Positions 35,563 to 48,151 of a stretch of 64,000 bases of DNA are shown one piece after another. Each line of letters begins with the position of its first letter. Within the stretch, counting starts at the first letter, position 1. This stretch comes from Reticulascus tulasneorum (taxonomy: Eukaryota; Ascomycota; Sordariomycetes; Glomerellales; Reticulascaceae): NCBI GenBank assembly GCA_001557505.1, contig LSAX01000001.1, positions 4,898,001-4,962,000 on the forward strand, read 5' to 3'. The notes below the pieces were generated by a model. The model was not told where the DNA came from and searched no databases. It saw nothing but the letters and a program-made list of their open reading frames with translations. Position numbers and translations under genes: made by a program.

Positions 35563-37502
35563 TCACTGACTAGCGTCTTTAGAAGCGCCCACCCCATGAA
35601 TCCCTGCGCTAACCATCTCTTTCAACTTCTGCGGATCTTCGACTACATCCAACGCCTTCTGTTTCCTGCTCCTGCCCGATCTCTCTATATGGTCCAGCGC
35701 GCTCTCATTCGAGCTCATCGAGCTCGAGCTCGGGCTGCGATTCAACACCATACACACCTCGTGGCCCTCCTTTTTCTTAGCCTGCACTTGCTCCTTCTTT
35801 ATCTTGTCTAGCTCTTTGTCCCTACAGTCCATGGCTATTATACCAAGACCAGGGAAGTTGTGCTCCATAAACTCCTTGAGTTTGGGGAGGATGGACTTGT
35901 CAGGCCGGTAAGTGCCAGAGTCGTTATCGATGATGAGCTGAAAATAAGACGGATCACTGGGGGGCGACTCTACTGGCGGACCTCCTTTTATGGGCTCGGA
36001 GGGATGTGTCTTCTCGTTTGGTTCGGGGTTGTCAGAAGCATCTGGCTTCTCTAGTCGTCGAACAAGAAACTCTCCAGAGCAAGCGATGTAAGTCTGTACG
36101 TCGCTGTGCATGGTGTGCTTGCTGAGGAGATCAATACTGAACTCCTTCCCAGTCTCCGTGAACCGAAACATGCCATCAAGGGTTAAAACGTAGGTAAAGA
36201 TGCGACCACCCTCGTCGAAATGCGCCATTTTTAGAAGTTGCATCGACGCCTCTTCCGAGCAGGGCTCAAAAGATCCGTATTCGGTTGAGCTATCGAAATT
36301 GTAGACTCGGTTGTGCTGTTTCCGCAACGCCTTGTTGAGAATTCGGCCTCGTATACCGCTGCTGGAGAACATGAGGCCAATCATAGGACGAAACTCGACA
36401 TATCGATGGTAGAGTTCAGGCGGGATCGGGCCTGACAACTGGATCTCGTTCGACTGAAAGCTAATCGGGGTTATCAGACACAGTTCAAAAGGAAGATGTA
36501 CTCCTCTACTCACTCATATTTCTGCATCTTTCTGTCTTGCTCGCCTGTTCCAGGTCTGGTGTCATTTTCGTCATCCTTGTTGACTTTCGTGCCGGTAATG
36601 CGTCCAATCATGGGGCTAAAGTGCTTGAACCAGGTCGTGGGCCCAAGTGTATAAACCTGCGCACCGGGAGGGTCTGATCTTCCAAGTACCTGAACGCTGA
36701 TCCATAATCTTGGTGTCATGTCAACATTATGGTTAAGAGTGCTGCTGATGGCCTTGACGAAGTACGCCCTCTTGCTGCCAACGCGCTTCTTTGCCTTGAA
36801 CTCCTTGCCCGGTGGAGGGAAGCCTTCCCAATTGTCGTCTATGTGGTGAACCTTGACTGTGACATTGCCTAGTCGGTCGTTATGGTCAGGGTAGTCTTCG
36901 TCGTAGATCCGGCATTTGAAAGTGAAACCTGACGCAGGTACATTCGCGACGATCCACTCATCATTCCACTCTGGATTAGTAGACTTTCTCAATGTTCGAG
37001 TCCTGTGAGTGAGGTCTGGTTCTTCATGGTGTCTCTTTGGAGCTCCTGTCTTGAGTGTGACATGAATGAAAGGATCCGAGGAAGCCGTTGAGATATCGGC
37101 TGCTGGAAGGTTCGTGGCCTTGTGGATGATGAATTTGACTGTGTATCCTGGGGGGAAATCTGGCAGCGGTGTCTTGTCAAAGCCTCCAGCTGGCTTTGCC
37201 TTCGTCTTAATCTTCTGCTTTCGCTCAGCAATCATTTCCTTCAAATCACTTGAGGTATGATGAGCTTTCTCATCTGGTGCCTTGTGCCCGTTGGCCTCTG
37301 GGTTCCGAGTGGCTTCCTCTTTATTTTCCGGGGCTTTCCTCTTATCACTAGACTCATCGCTAGGCTGCGGCTCATCGCTGGTCGTCCCTTTGGAGTCTGT
37401 GGTCTGTGTTGGCTTATCCGTCTCCTTATCGTCCGGCGATTGAGTCTCGGAGTCCTGCCTCTCCGTCGCACTGTCTGTCTTGTCGAGCTCTTTGGTCGAC
37501 AT
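35563..37502 (-). CDS. C2-domain protein of a conserved fungal family (628 aa)
   Basis: Two minus-strand exons (37502-36514, 36460-35563) join across a 53-base intron. Residues 1-90 are a charged, low-complexity tail (Asp/Glu/Lys/Ser/Thr). A C2 domain follows at about 115-260, with calcium-loop acids in ISTASSDPFI and IYDEDYPDHNDRLG, so Ca2+-dependent membrane binding is likely. The C-terminal half (SGPIPPELYHRYVEFRPMIG to IDNDSGTYRPDKSILPKL) is a domain found fused to C2 in many moulds and of unknown activity. The DNDSGTYRP block is its most recognisable motif (recollection). A Ser-rich stretch (SPSSSSMSSNES) near 575 may be phosphorylated. No signal peptide or membrane segment. Confidence 0.85.
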
Positions 37503-39354
37503 TGTGATGAGATTGGATCAATAAATCGCCTTTACTAGCGCGTGTAGGCCCGCCCGCCTGCAAGGAGCGTTATGCGAGATGCTGCGACCAGAGTAATGCC
37601 GGGGAAGTGATTAGCTGACGCTATCGTGGGATCTGGCGAAACTCTACGAGGCGCCGTGTCAAAATCGCCGATCGATTGAGCCCCGCCACCTAATTCGTAC
37701 TGGTCGCAAGATACGTACTTGGACCCTGACAGAAAGACCGCAGATTGTTGCCTGCACGGTTCCGATCCAGTCGCGCTCGATTCACCAAGGAACTATGAGA
37801 ATTCGTGTATATCAGTCTCACGACAAAGAAGAGTGTGTCTTTGCAGCAAAGTATTTATGAAATCCCCAAAACCCACATGATAATCGTCGATGGGAGTGCT
37901 GACTGGAGCAGAAGTCGTCGCAATGCCGAGAGAACTGGAGGCGGGAGCCTGACGTCATAACGGCTAAAAGTTTCAAGGAAGGAATTTATTCCGTGCCGAA
38001 CCGGGTAGTGCGGCAGTCCGACAGACACACAGAAATTCTCCGCTGAGCCTCATTGGCTGGCAATCACGGCAATCTCATCTCGCATTTCCAAGTTGACCAA
38101 GGTTCGCGAACACACAGTCTACAGATGGATGTACAGATGGACAAGCGTGAGAGCGACAAATGCGTAGTCCAGGTCATCGCCACTCAGCGTCATAGTTTAC
38201 TGGGCGGCGCTCACAGGTTTGTGGAAGCCATGGTCAGTGCCGTAAACGTACTGCTGGGATCGCGGGTAGTGGTTGCCGCGCATGGCGGGCCTGGCGGCCC
38301 CCACTCGAGACACGACATCCCCTACTGTACAGATTATGTTATTTGAGCTTGTTTAGTTCCTCATTATAGCCCAGTCACTGCTCTAAGACGGCGACATTAG
38401 CTAGAAGGAGGCTTTCATCCGCGCTTAGCTCGGCATTCCTTTTTTCGCACATCATCGTGCGCTCACTGATCTGGGTCTTGTCCCTCTGTCAAGAAACCTA
38501 TAAAAAGCGAATATAGATTCCTTTCGGCAGGTTAAACCCCTGGATAGTTGAAGCTCTAGATAAAGGCAGAAGAGAGCGTCATCTCTGACTCTGGCGAAGT
38601 GTGTTTTGGGGCATACCGGGTCAAGAGCGTGGGTGTTGACCCTCCAAAATGCTGGGATCAACACCATCGCATCCAAGATACTTGGCCGTTTGGGCGAGGC
38701 CCTGAATCTCGAGTGCAGTGATTAGGTACCTGAAATTAATCTGATACCCATTTTTGCATCATATTTCGCGAGGCTAGTCACCGGCGTCGAGCAGCCTGCC
38801 GGGACGGTGCCTCTTGTCGGGGAGCATCCCACCCACCTCTTGTAAGTCGAACTCGGTATTCTGGACGGCACCATTAGATGAGGGGCTTTATTTTCCCCTG
38901 TGATATCATAGCAACACATGCCTTGCAACAAAAAGAGCAATCGAAGGTTCAGGGAGAAAGGTCATATACCAGCTGATGCGCAGTACAACCAAGAACCGTT
39001 GGTCACGCTTGTACTCCTGGCTAATTCTAACATTCTTTTCGTCAAAGGTCCTTTAAGTGTAACTAGTTGTTGAAAACCATTGTCGTCCTTTATGCGAATT
39101 AAAGTTCATTACGGGAAGGGGGAGATCAATAGAAATCCGCGCTGCTGTGCCGTCGTGGATAAGATATAACTGGATATATTGGAATCACATTGTCACCAAC
39201 CTCTGCAGCTTCTTGAGAGGTGTTCGTCGGAGCCTTGAGGTCGCCTCCCCTTTCACATTCGCTGCCCGATCGATCTTATCACACGCAGAACACTGTGCTT
39301 CTGACTCTGCCCATTTCCTTCCTGTCCCTCCCAATACATGATAGTATCTGTCAA
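37503..39354. other. Intergenic region
   Basis: About 1.85 kb between the 5' end of the C2-protein gene and the 3' end of the HET gene. It should hold the C2 gene promoter. Short open frames near 38053-38346 and 38452-38676 have no domain signature. Nothing else seen. Confidence 0.5.
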
Positions 39355-41448
39355 TCAAGCAAGTTCAATGTCGTAGTCAACTTCATCTGGGTCTAGGCCT
39401 GCATAAGCCTCGCCATTCATTAGACCATCTACCCAAGCGTCACCAATAACAAGGTATTTGGGACCATTCTTCGAGTCCGGGAAACGGTCAGATCGACGAA
39501 GAGCAAAGAATCGGTCTGATCCTTCAAAAGCTGCTATCACGTCACCTTCATTTGAAACATTCGACACTGTGCATACCCGCCCTTTCTCCGTGATGCAGAA
39601 TGTCCGACCGTTGCATTGAAAATTATTGAGCATGTTCATGGCCATGACGTGCTCCGCTGGGGACATTGGCTCGTCGACCGAGGTGCATTTTATCCCTTCT
39701 GCGGCAAGTAGAAACGCAACGGTAGAGATGAAGCGGTTAGGACCACGTATCCGCTCATCAAATCGGTTTTGGGCCTGGTCTGGAAGAGTTCCCATGTCAG
39801 GTAGTGGGAGTGCGATTTGGCGGAGATAGCTAAAAAGATGATGGATCTCCGAGCCGCCTCCATCCGCTGGTGTCCAAGGCGCACTAGCAACGAGAGCTTG
39901 AGCAAGCGCGGCAGCATTCCGCTGATTAAAGTCGGGCCCGGATAGAATTTTCCGTAAGTCTTCCAACATTTCCAGTCGGGTTGCAAGGGCAGCTTCATCG
40001 GGGATCTGCAGCACCGAAGAGTCGCTTTGGTAATGAGGTCCCCTTGTTTTGGATATCTGATCGACAATACGGCCCTTTCCAACAAGTACCAAGTGGTTGC
40101 AGCGAAACCGAGCGGGCCTCGTCGAGTCCCGTCGGGGATGCACGGTGTAATGGTGATATTGTAGGCCGTTGCCGCGATAGCGGGCGTGTCGAGGATAGCT
40201 GAGAGCCCATGAGGGGGCTCCTGGGATTGCTAGGTTGTCTAGAGTAGTGACGAAAGCCAGATAGTTGAAACTCGGATAGCGACGCAGAATGGAGACGGAC
40301 ACCTCGTGGAATAGCTGGGCCGCAGGTTTCGAGTAGTCGACTTTTATGTCCAGTTCAGCGGCGTCAAGGGACACACCCAACAACGCGAAGATACGGTCTC
40401 GTGGATCTTGGCACTCTAAGATCCCGTGAGCTCCAAGGTTACTCAACAAAATATAAGCGTTTTGATTCGGCATGGATGTCTTCCGTTTACTCCAGATTGC
40501 ATAGACTGACTGTGCAACATGCCATGGTGAGGGCCCCAGATGTAACATTCGATCGTGCCAGTAGCGAAGCACCGGACCGATGGGGAGGAGTTCAAAACAC
40601 CAAAGTACCGCCATGGACATGATATCGTCCCATGGAAGCAACCGCTGACCAAATAGAAACCAATTCTCCTCATTGAGGAGCTGCTCCTGTATTATCCAAA
40701 CCCGGGATGCCCATTCACCCAAACACAATCTAACCAGCCACTGCCAATCATCCTCAGTAGCTGAACTGGAGATTTCGTTTGATAGAGTTCCCACAGGAAA
40801 CTGGGCCCGAACCTCGCGGATTTCGCCAACCGCAATGCCCTGCGAGAAGATTTCAAAGTTCGGCGCAAAGTGTTCACACAACGATGCCATTAGTTTGATC
40901 CCCCTTTCATCAAGCGCGGGGTTCTCTTCAGCCGGACTTGTATACGTGATCACTCGTGCCGCACTCTTGTAAATACGTCCCATCATTGCTACCTGTTGAC
41001 TTTTCTCCTTGCCCTCTTGATTGATACAAATTTGGTCGATCCAAAAGGTCTTGCATTCGATGTCACTGGACGCCCACAGATCCCTCAGGGCCGAGTTGAG
41101 GTTTTTTGTAAGCGGTATAAATCCTAGAGCCCTACCTTTGTTATCTCGGACTGTCGCGCGGAAGATCTTTTCAGGACTGCCCCAAACATATGACAAGGCC
41201 TGGTATCCGCCCCGTGAGACTTTCTGATGTTTGAGAGCGCACTCTATCGTTTCGGGGGTTATACCAAGGACTGTGACAGAGCGAATGTAGCCCTGCCGCT
41301 TCAAGTCCTGGTAGACATATTGAGGAAGATCTATCCTTGCCTGCTCAAGCACACGATGCTTGGAGGCTTTAGCCTGAGCAAAATGTCAACTGGACGAACA
41401 GACTATTGGCATATTATGGTATACCTCTTTCGATGATGTAGAGCCCAT
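39355..41448 (-). CDS. HET-domain (heterokaryon incompatibility) protein, predicted N-myristoylated
   Basis: HET domains trigger a cell-death response when incompatible fungal strains fuse and are likened to NLR/TIR-type immune signalling (family knowledge). The main frame (41373-39355) lacks an ATG before its HET domain. A short first exon, 41448-41425, encodes MGSTSSKE and joins in phase over a 51-base intron (acceptor TTTTGCTCAG), giving 680 residues. Gly2 with Ser6 fits the myristoylation consensus. HET core motifs are clear: GGYQALSYVWG near 62-72, FWIDQICINQEGK near 118-130, and RVWIIQEQLL. No NACHT, ankyrin or WD repeats follow; the C-terminal 400 residues are of the common HET-only type. 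It is divergent from the PQQ/WSC gene and lies beside a decayed HET fragment. Confidence 0.85.
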
Positions 41449-42554
41449 GGAAAAGTAGCTCAGACTCTGATTTCCTCGAAAAGACCATAACAATGAGTTT
41501 GTAATATTCTTTGAACCTTCCTGTGAGATGAAGTCAACCTAGCAGATTCATAGCCTTAGACTACGCCGCCTTTCAGTCTCTGCGAGCGGGGTTGACGCCT
41601 GATACCTCGCGTATCTGCCTAACAACAATGAATAGAAATTCCCAAATGCTCTGTTACCCGAAGAGCAGTCATCCCACAAAAATTACCGATATGCGCTATT
41701 AAGCATCCCACAGGCAAACCGATCTTGTCGTTAATGACCATTGACCAGACGGCAAGCACATATACATACCTCTACCTATTCTTTGAACTACACATCACCG
41801 CCTCCTGATTGATGCAAATTTGGTCGACCGAGAGGTGCTGCAATCAATGTCAATAGAGGCCCACAGAAACCCTCAATTCAGGGGCCGAAGTGAGGTTTTT
41901 TGTCAGCGGGATGAATCCTAGGGGCTCCGCCTTTCTTATTAGTAGCTGAAAAAAAAAACGAACCATAGTAGCATGGCGAGCGCTTTGGCCATAATTATCA
42001 GCCAGCCTCAGGTAGTCCAAGGTATTTCTACCCTTACTTTGGTCTAGCCATCGACACCATGAGCCCCATTGCCACGGGCCGCATGCGACTAGCATCCTAT
42101 GACGGCTCTGCCTTTTGCCCAGACCAATTTGTTCTTGGCTCTAGCTCCGACCGGCATTATGCCAAGAAAGACGCTATTGATCAGCTAGAACCGCTCTAAC
42201 AGGAACAGTACTACGTAGTATTCGTACGTCCGTACAATTTAGAGATTCAAATATCCTGGCAAATGCTTGGCAGGAGAGATTCGGGAATAAGTCAAACATC
42301 ACAATGCCACAAGATGCCAATCCGATAGTTTTATTACTGTAAAACGCAATGGCGCTGAGGAGAATCACTATGTAGGCCGCCAAGTGCACCGCCTGCGATA
42401 GCTTCTGCCAAGCGATAAACCCGATAAACCATCATCGATCACATATATGGACTAAATAGTGCTCCCTCTCTTTCCATTCCTTTTCCATTCCTTTTCCTTT
42501 ACCTTTCCTGTCATTCTCTTGTTACCCACGCTCGTTATTTTCTTGAAATTTGGC
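41449..42554. other. Intergenic region between divergent genes, with a HET relic
   Basis: About 1.1 kb between the 5' ends of the HET gene and the WSC-domain gene. It contains the HET fragment at 41800-41944 and a 10-A run at 41949-41958. The plus-strand leader just before 42555 is CT-rich (CTTTCCATTCC repeated). Promoters of both genes must lie here. Confidence 0.55.
41800..41944 (-). pseudogene. Decayed fragment of a HET-domain gene
   Basis: The minus strand reads VDQICINQ and, further on, EPLGFIPLTKNLTSA. These match the intact neighbouring HET protein segments WIDQICINQ and ALGFIPLTKNLNSA in the same order and spacing, and the DNA aligns to about 41010-41155. An insertion of about seven bases near 41876-41882 breaks the frame between the two blocks, and the rest of the gene is absent. 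It lies about 350 bases upstream of the intact gene, in the same orientation. This is a truncated tandem duplicate or the remnant of an older paralogue. Confidence 0.8.
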
Positions 42555-45500
42555 ATGATGCCTCCACTCTTTTCGGCCGCAACGGCCATGACCGTTGTAG
42601 CGTCCCTTCTTTTATCCTTTGCAGTTAGCCCAGCCCATTCTCTAGGATCTACGGATACGATTACCTGGGGTGGAGACAATTCACGGTCTGGCTATGAGAC
42701 GTACGTCACGAGAAGAGAAAGAACGGGCTCGTAAAATGGGCAAAAGGGGCCCGGACATTCACTGACTTCCTGCAGAAACCACAATATGGACCCTGCCATT
42801 GTCGGCAGTGACCAGTTTACGCAGATCTTTCAGACCAAGCTGCCAGGAAACTACGGCAACCAGCAGGAGCAAATCTACTCGCAGCCGCTGGTCTATACAC
42901 CCTTGGACGGTACTCAATATGTCTATGTCGCGACGTCACAGAATAACGTCTACAAGCTGGATGCCAAGACAGGAACCATCTTGGCCTCCAGGAACCTACA
43001 CATTCCCTTCCTTCAAGCCGATCTCGAAAGCTGTTTTGACATAGCGCCGCATATCGGTATCGTTTCTACTGGAGTAATCGATCCTGATACGGATACAATC
43101 TACTTTACCTCGAAGACGTACGCCGACCAATCCATCACCAACAAAGTGCAAGGCAGACCGAACGGGCGATGGTATATACACGCCCTCGATGTCAACACCC
43201 TCGAAGAACGCCCCAACTTCCCAGTCAATCTGGAAGGCATCGTGGCGAGGAACAGCCAGGTGCGTATATTCAACGGAGGCATCCAGCACCAGCGCCCGGC
43301 ACTCCTGCACCATGGCAACTACATCTATGTCGGGTTCGGATCGCACTGCGTCCAGTATGACTACACGGGATGGGTGATCGGTTTCCACAAATCCACCGGC
43401 GCGCTCGTGGAGCAATATGCTACAGAAGGCCAGGGTGTAGATGCTAAACTTCGAGGCGCAAGTCTATGGATGTCGGGAGGGGGCATTACCTCCGACAACA
43501 AGGGCTCCATTTGGTTTGCCACCGGCAATGGTTACGGGAACCAGTTGGGAGATGTCCCGGTCAAGGGTCGGACCCCGCCAACCGCACTCGAGGAAGCGGC
43601 CGTGCATATGACAATTAACGACGATGGTTCCCTAAACGTTGTCGATTTTTTCATGCCGTATGAGAAGCGTGACCTCGATAACGCAGACTTGGATCTCGGG
43701 ACCAGTCCGGTGGCTATGCTGCCCAGTCAATTTTCATGTGGAGCTGCGACCCGCGTCGGCGTGGTAACTGGCAAGACGGGCAAGACCTACTGGTTGAACT
43801 TGGATGACTTGGGCGGTTACAAGAACGGGAATGGCGGATTAGACAATGTCCTCCAGGTGTATCAAAATGACAATGTCGTGTACGCCGGCGCCGGGGTCTA
43901 TCCCCTCGAGGGTGGCTTCGTATATGTGAATGGCGAGTGATCTTCTCACCCTTCCCCTCTGCTCCTTTGATGCTAACGCGATTTAGTTATCGGGTTTCCC
44001 ACCAACGTCTTCAAATTCTCCTGTAACAACGGCGTGCCCTCCTGGACCAAAGTCGCAGAGTCTCCAGACTCAAATGCAAATGCTCTTGGCGTGGGGCACG
44101 GCTCCGTTACGACGCTGAACAACCAGCCTGGCACTGGCCTTCTCTGGACGAGCGACACGCAAAAGCAGACGCTGAAGATTTACAACGCCGTTCCCCAGAA
44201 CGGCACATTGAAGATGATCAAGTCATTTTTCGTTCAAGGCGTCACTAAATTCACCCGTCCCAGCTTTGGTGACGGCATAGTATACCAAGGCACCACGTTC
44301 GGAAACCTGTATGCTTACGGCGCGCCGACAAAGTCGCCCCTTGACTGCGGTACGGGCCCCAATGCTTTTGGAACTGGCGAGCTTGGGGCGGCTTCGGCGG
44401 TGAAGATTGTCTCGTGTAAGGCGTCTGTCGATGTGACAATCAGCAGTATCGCCTTGGATGATGTTGCCAACTTCGCCATCTCAAACGTACCAGCCATGCC
44501 TGCTACTGTCCGTGCCGGCTCGACGATTTCTTTCAATGCAAAATTCCAACCAAGCCAAGTGGGAACATTATTTGCCAATGTACTGGTCCAGACTAATACG
44601 ATCGCCTCCTACGCTTCCAAATCGGCCATCCGACTGACGGGCACCGGCCAGAGTTCGAGAGCCATGCTCTCCAACACGCCAAAGAGTATCAGCTTCAAAA
44701 CCATGGCCGTAGGCAGTGGAAGTACCCAACAGTCCATTCTCTTATCCAACGGTGGTCTCATGGACCTTACCGTCACCTCCGTTCGTTATTCCTGGACGTC
44801 TAGCACGGGTCCCTTCATCACAGAGACTGCACCCTTCAAGATTTCAAACATGCCCAAGAGCATTACTGCGAATTCACAAGTCACTGCCAACGTTGATTTC
44901 ACACCCACGAATGTGGGCAGTTATGCTCTATTTATGATCATAGACACCCCCGTCGGACAGCAAACCGTCACCATTTCTGGATCGTCCGGCGCAGCCCCTG
45001 TAGCTAAGCTTGAGTTCCAGACCGTCGATGGATCTGGCTGGATAACCTATGATCCAAGCAAGAACTTCACGTTTGGAACGGTCCTACAAGCACAGGCGCG
45101 TACATTGAAGTTTCGAGTGAGCAATATTTCGCCTGCGGGTGGAGTTCCGCTAGAGATCGGTGTATCCAAGCCCCCTCTCGCCACCGCGGGCAACATTCTC
45201 GGCGCCGCCAACTTGGTGGACCTAGCCGAGGGAACGAGCATTCGGTCCGGAGAGAGCGCTACGGCAAATCTCTACTGCTCGCCGCCCAAGGCGCCATGGA
45301 ACACAGACTCATACTCGAGCAGCGTGATATGGACCATGAACACGAATGGCCTGAATTTCGGTAAGCAGTTCATATCATTCGAATGCACGGCGGCCGCAGA
45401 GCAAGCAGCTCCGTTGTTGACGAGTGGCCTCGGAAAGTATCGCTTTGCTGGATGCTTCAAGGAGTATAACCCGGGCCGTGTGCTCGAAAAGCTGATCTTC

Positions 45501-48151
45501 TACGATAATGCCAAGATGACCGCAGCATTGTGCATGGCAGCATGTGATAAGGCTGGGTATAAGTTTTGCGGAATGCAGTACAAGGTGGAGTGCTGGGGAG
45601 GTACCACGATGCCTACGGTACAGGTCGCCGAAGCCGACTGCGACTATTCTTGCTCCGGAGATATCAACCAGAGCTGCGGCGGGAACGGTGCTGGCCCTGA
45701 CCCCAGTGGAACATTCATCACGGTGTTTGGCGTCAACGTGACCACGCCCTCCAGGATCATCACAACTGCTGCGCCTGCGCCCACCAGGGTACTCACATGT
45801 CCCGAGAACGATGGTATTGCATATACCAACTCCGATGGAAAGACGTTCCAGATGGTGTGCTACGCCGACTTGCTCCAAGGCGACATGGGCATCGTCTATG
45901 TAAGCAGCTGGGCAGAGTGTGTCGACGCCTGCGCCCGTACCACCGGCTGTGCCGCATTTATATGGCATCCGTACCCTAAAACTCCTTGTTACATGAAGAG
46001 CATCTGGGGTACACCTAAATATGATTCCGACATTTGGGCGGCTAAATTGATTGCTTCAAACTCATCATCTGGATCCGCAACAACAACAAGAACGACCGCA
46101 ACTACTTCCACGCGGTCAGGCTCGTCTGCTGTAGCTACTTCAACTTCTACGCAGATCCTTACGTCGATTACAACCGGGCGTACAACTTCGTCTGCAGGAT
46201 CGAGTTCAATCAGCACATCGGCTACCACCAGCACAACATCCGCCGTCCCAGCTCCAGTATCGACTGAAATCTTTACCTGTCCCGGCAACGATAGTGCGAC
46301 TTATACATATAGTGGGAAGACGTTCCAGATGGCGTGTTACACCGACTTCGCCGGTGGTGATATGGGCGCCCCCGTGTATGTGAGCACCTGGACCGCGTGT
46401 GTCGAGAGCTGTTCTACTATTAGCGGGTGTGTTGCGTTTGCATGGATGCCGAATCAGGACTCCCCATGCTACCTGAAGAAGAGTATAGGAGCTCCTAACA
46501 AAAACAATGGTGTCTGGGGTGCACAGATGATCACCTTGCCTTCGTCGTCCGTGGCTACAGCCTCCTCATCCACCACTGTACGGACCTCTTCATCCTCCAC
46601 CCGCAGCTCCTCCTTGTCCTCGTCGATAGGCTCTGGATCTACTACCAGAATATCCACATCTTCCACTTCCCCCAGTTCTTCATCCACTTCCCTCAGCTCT
46701 ACAGTTGCGGTGTCTATCACAACAAGAACCACAAGCGGCAGCAGCACTTCTAGGGCAACCAGCGTCTCCTCATCCACAGCCTTCTCGGTCATATCTTCTT
46801 CTACAATAAGCTTGGCTTCGACCACCACAGCCCAGTCTGCGACGACCTCCCCGACATCGTTGCCAGCATTCAGCTGCCCGGGATCCGACAACATGGTTTA
46901 CACATCCACCAATGGCGTTACCTTCTTGATGGAGTGCTACATGGATCACCCCGAAACAGACCTCGGGGGTCCACTAAATGCCAAGAGTTGGTCTGAGTGC
47001 GCCGAGAGTTGTTCGAACACTGCCAAATGCGTCTCTTTCTCGTGGGACGCTGCTACCTCAGGGCCCTGCTACTTGAAACAGGCTGCGGGTACTCAAAACC
47101 CAAACAGCAATGTCTGGCGTGCTAGGGTTATCCGCCTATCGCCGAGTGCTAATCTCCCGAGCTCCCCTCCCTTCTCGTCAACCAGTCTGGCAAGCTCCAC
47201 TCTACTAAGCCCCTCTACCGCATCGGGTACAACTTCTACGGCTCGAACGTCGTCATTGCCGAGAACTACCACAACTTCGAGTGTGCTTGTGTCCTCAGCA
47301 AGCTCTAGCCCAACATCTTCCTCTAAGCCCGCACTCACCGCGACATCAACATCAGCCAAGCCTACTTCAACCCCCAGCACCATTGCAAATCCTGAATATC
47401 TCGGTTACGAGAGCATCGGGTGCTGGTCAGAAGCCAGTGTTGGCAGGGCATTGCCGAACTTGGTCTCTACCAAGGCGAAAACAGTGGCAAGCTGCATCGC
47501 TGCTTGTTCCGGGAAGTACGAATACATCGGCCTCGAGTACTATGGCAACGAATGCTGGTGCGGAACCAACCTTAAGGCAGTCGGAGTCGCTCAGTTGGAT
47601 ATTAAAGTATGCAACCGAGTCTGCGCTGGTATGTTTGCCCTCAATCCTTTGGCTGACACATTCACTCTGCTAACACTAATTTAATTCAGACAATAGCAGC
47701 GAGTTCTGTGGAGGACCTAGGGCTTTGAACGTATACAGTGGCGCGAAAGTCGTACCTAAATCGAATCTTCAGCCGACCGTTGGTGACTGGCAGCTTCAGG
47801 GATGCTACAGCGACTCGCCTACGGCTAGGACACTCAGTGACAAGGTCCTCATGACAGACTCCATGAGCTTGGACTCATGCGCTGCTTATTGTGATGGCTA
47901 TAGCTACTTCGGGGCCGAGTTTGGTCGTGAGTGTAAGTGTTAACATTCCTGCCTGGTCTCTTTCTGCTTTCTTCTTTTAGACCAGAACTAACCTCTGACT
48001 TATAGGTTATTGTGGCTCAACAATCGCTGGAGTTAGCTCTAAGAGTTGGAACGCAAACGAGTGTAATACTAGTTGCAAGGGCAATAGCACCCAGTCTTGC
48101 GGTTCGAATGGCCGGATCCAAGTGTATATGAACCCGGCCATCACAGTGTAA
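42555..48151 (+). CDS. Large secreted beta-propeller / Hydin-like / WSC / PAN-like protein (1,777 aa)
   Basis: Five exons (42555-42700, 42776-43932, 43987-47628, 47690-47932, 48006-48151). A hydrophobic N-terminus (MMPPLFSAATAMTVVASLLL) gives a signal peptide. Residues 40-560 resemble a PQQ-type beta-propeller (YVYVATSQNNVYKLDAKTG). About 575-770 are two Ig-like repeats of the ASPM/SPD-2/Hydin type (FNAKFQPSQVGT, VDFTPTNVGSY). A WSC domain lies near 915-1010. Three PAN/apple-like Cys domains (about 1036, 1196, 1396) are separated by Ser/Thr-rich linkers likely to be O-glycosylated. Two more WSC domains (about 1571-1665 and 1680-1775) end the protein. No transmembrane or GPI signal is seen. 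WSC domains bind glycans, so a wall or extracellular-matrix role is likely. The intron at 43933-43986 appears to use a GC donor. Start taken at the first of two adjacent ATGs. Confidence 0.87.
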
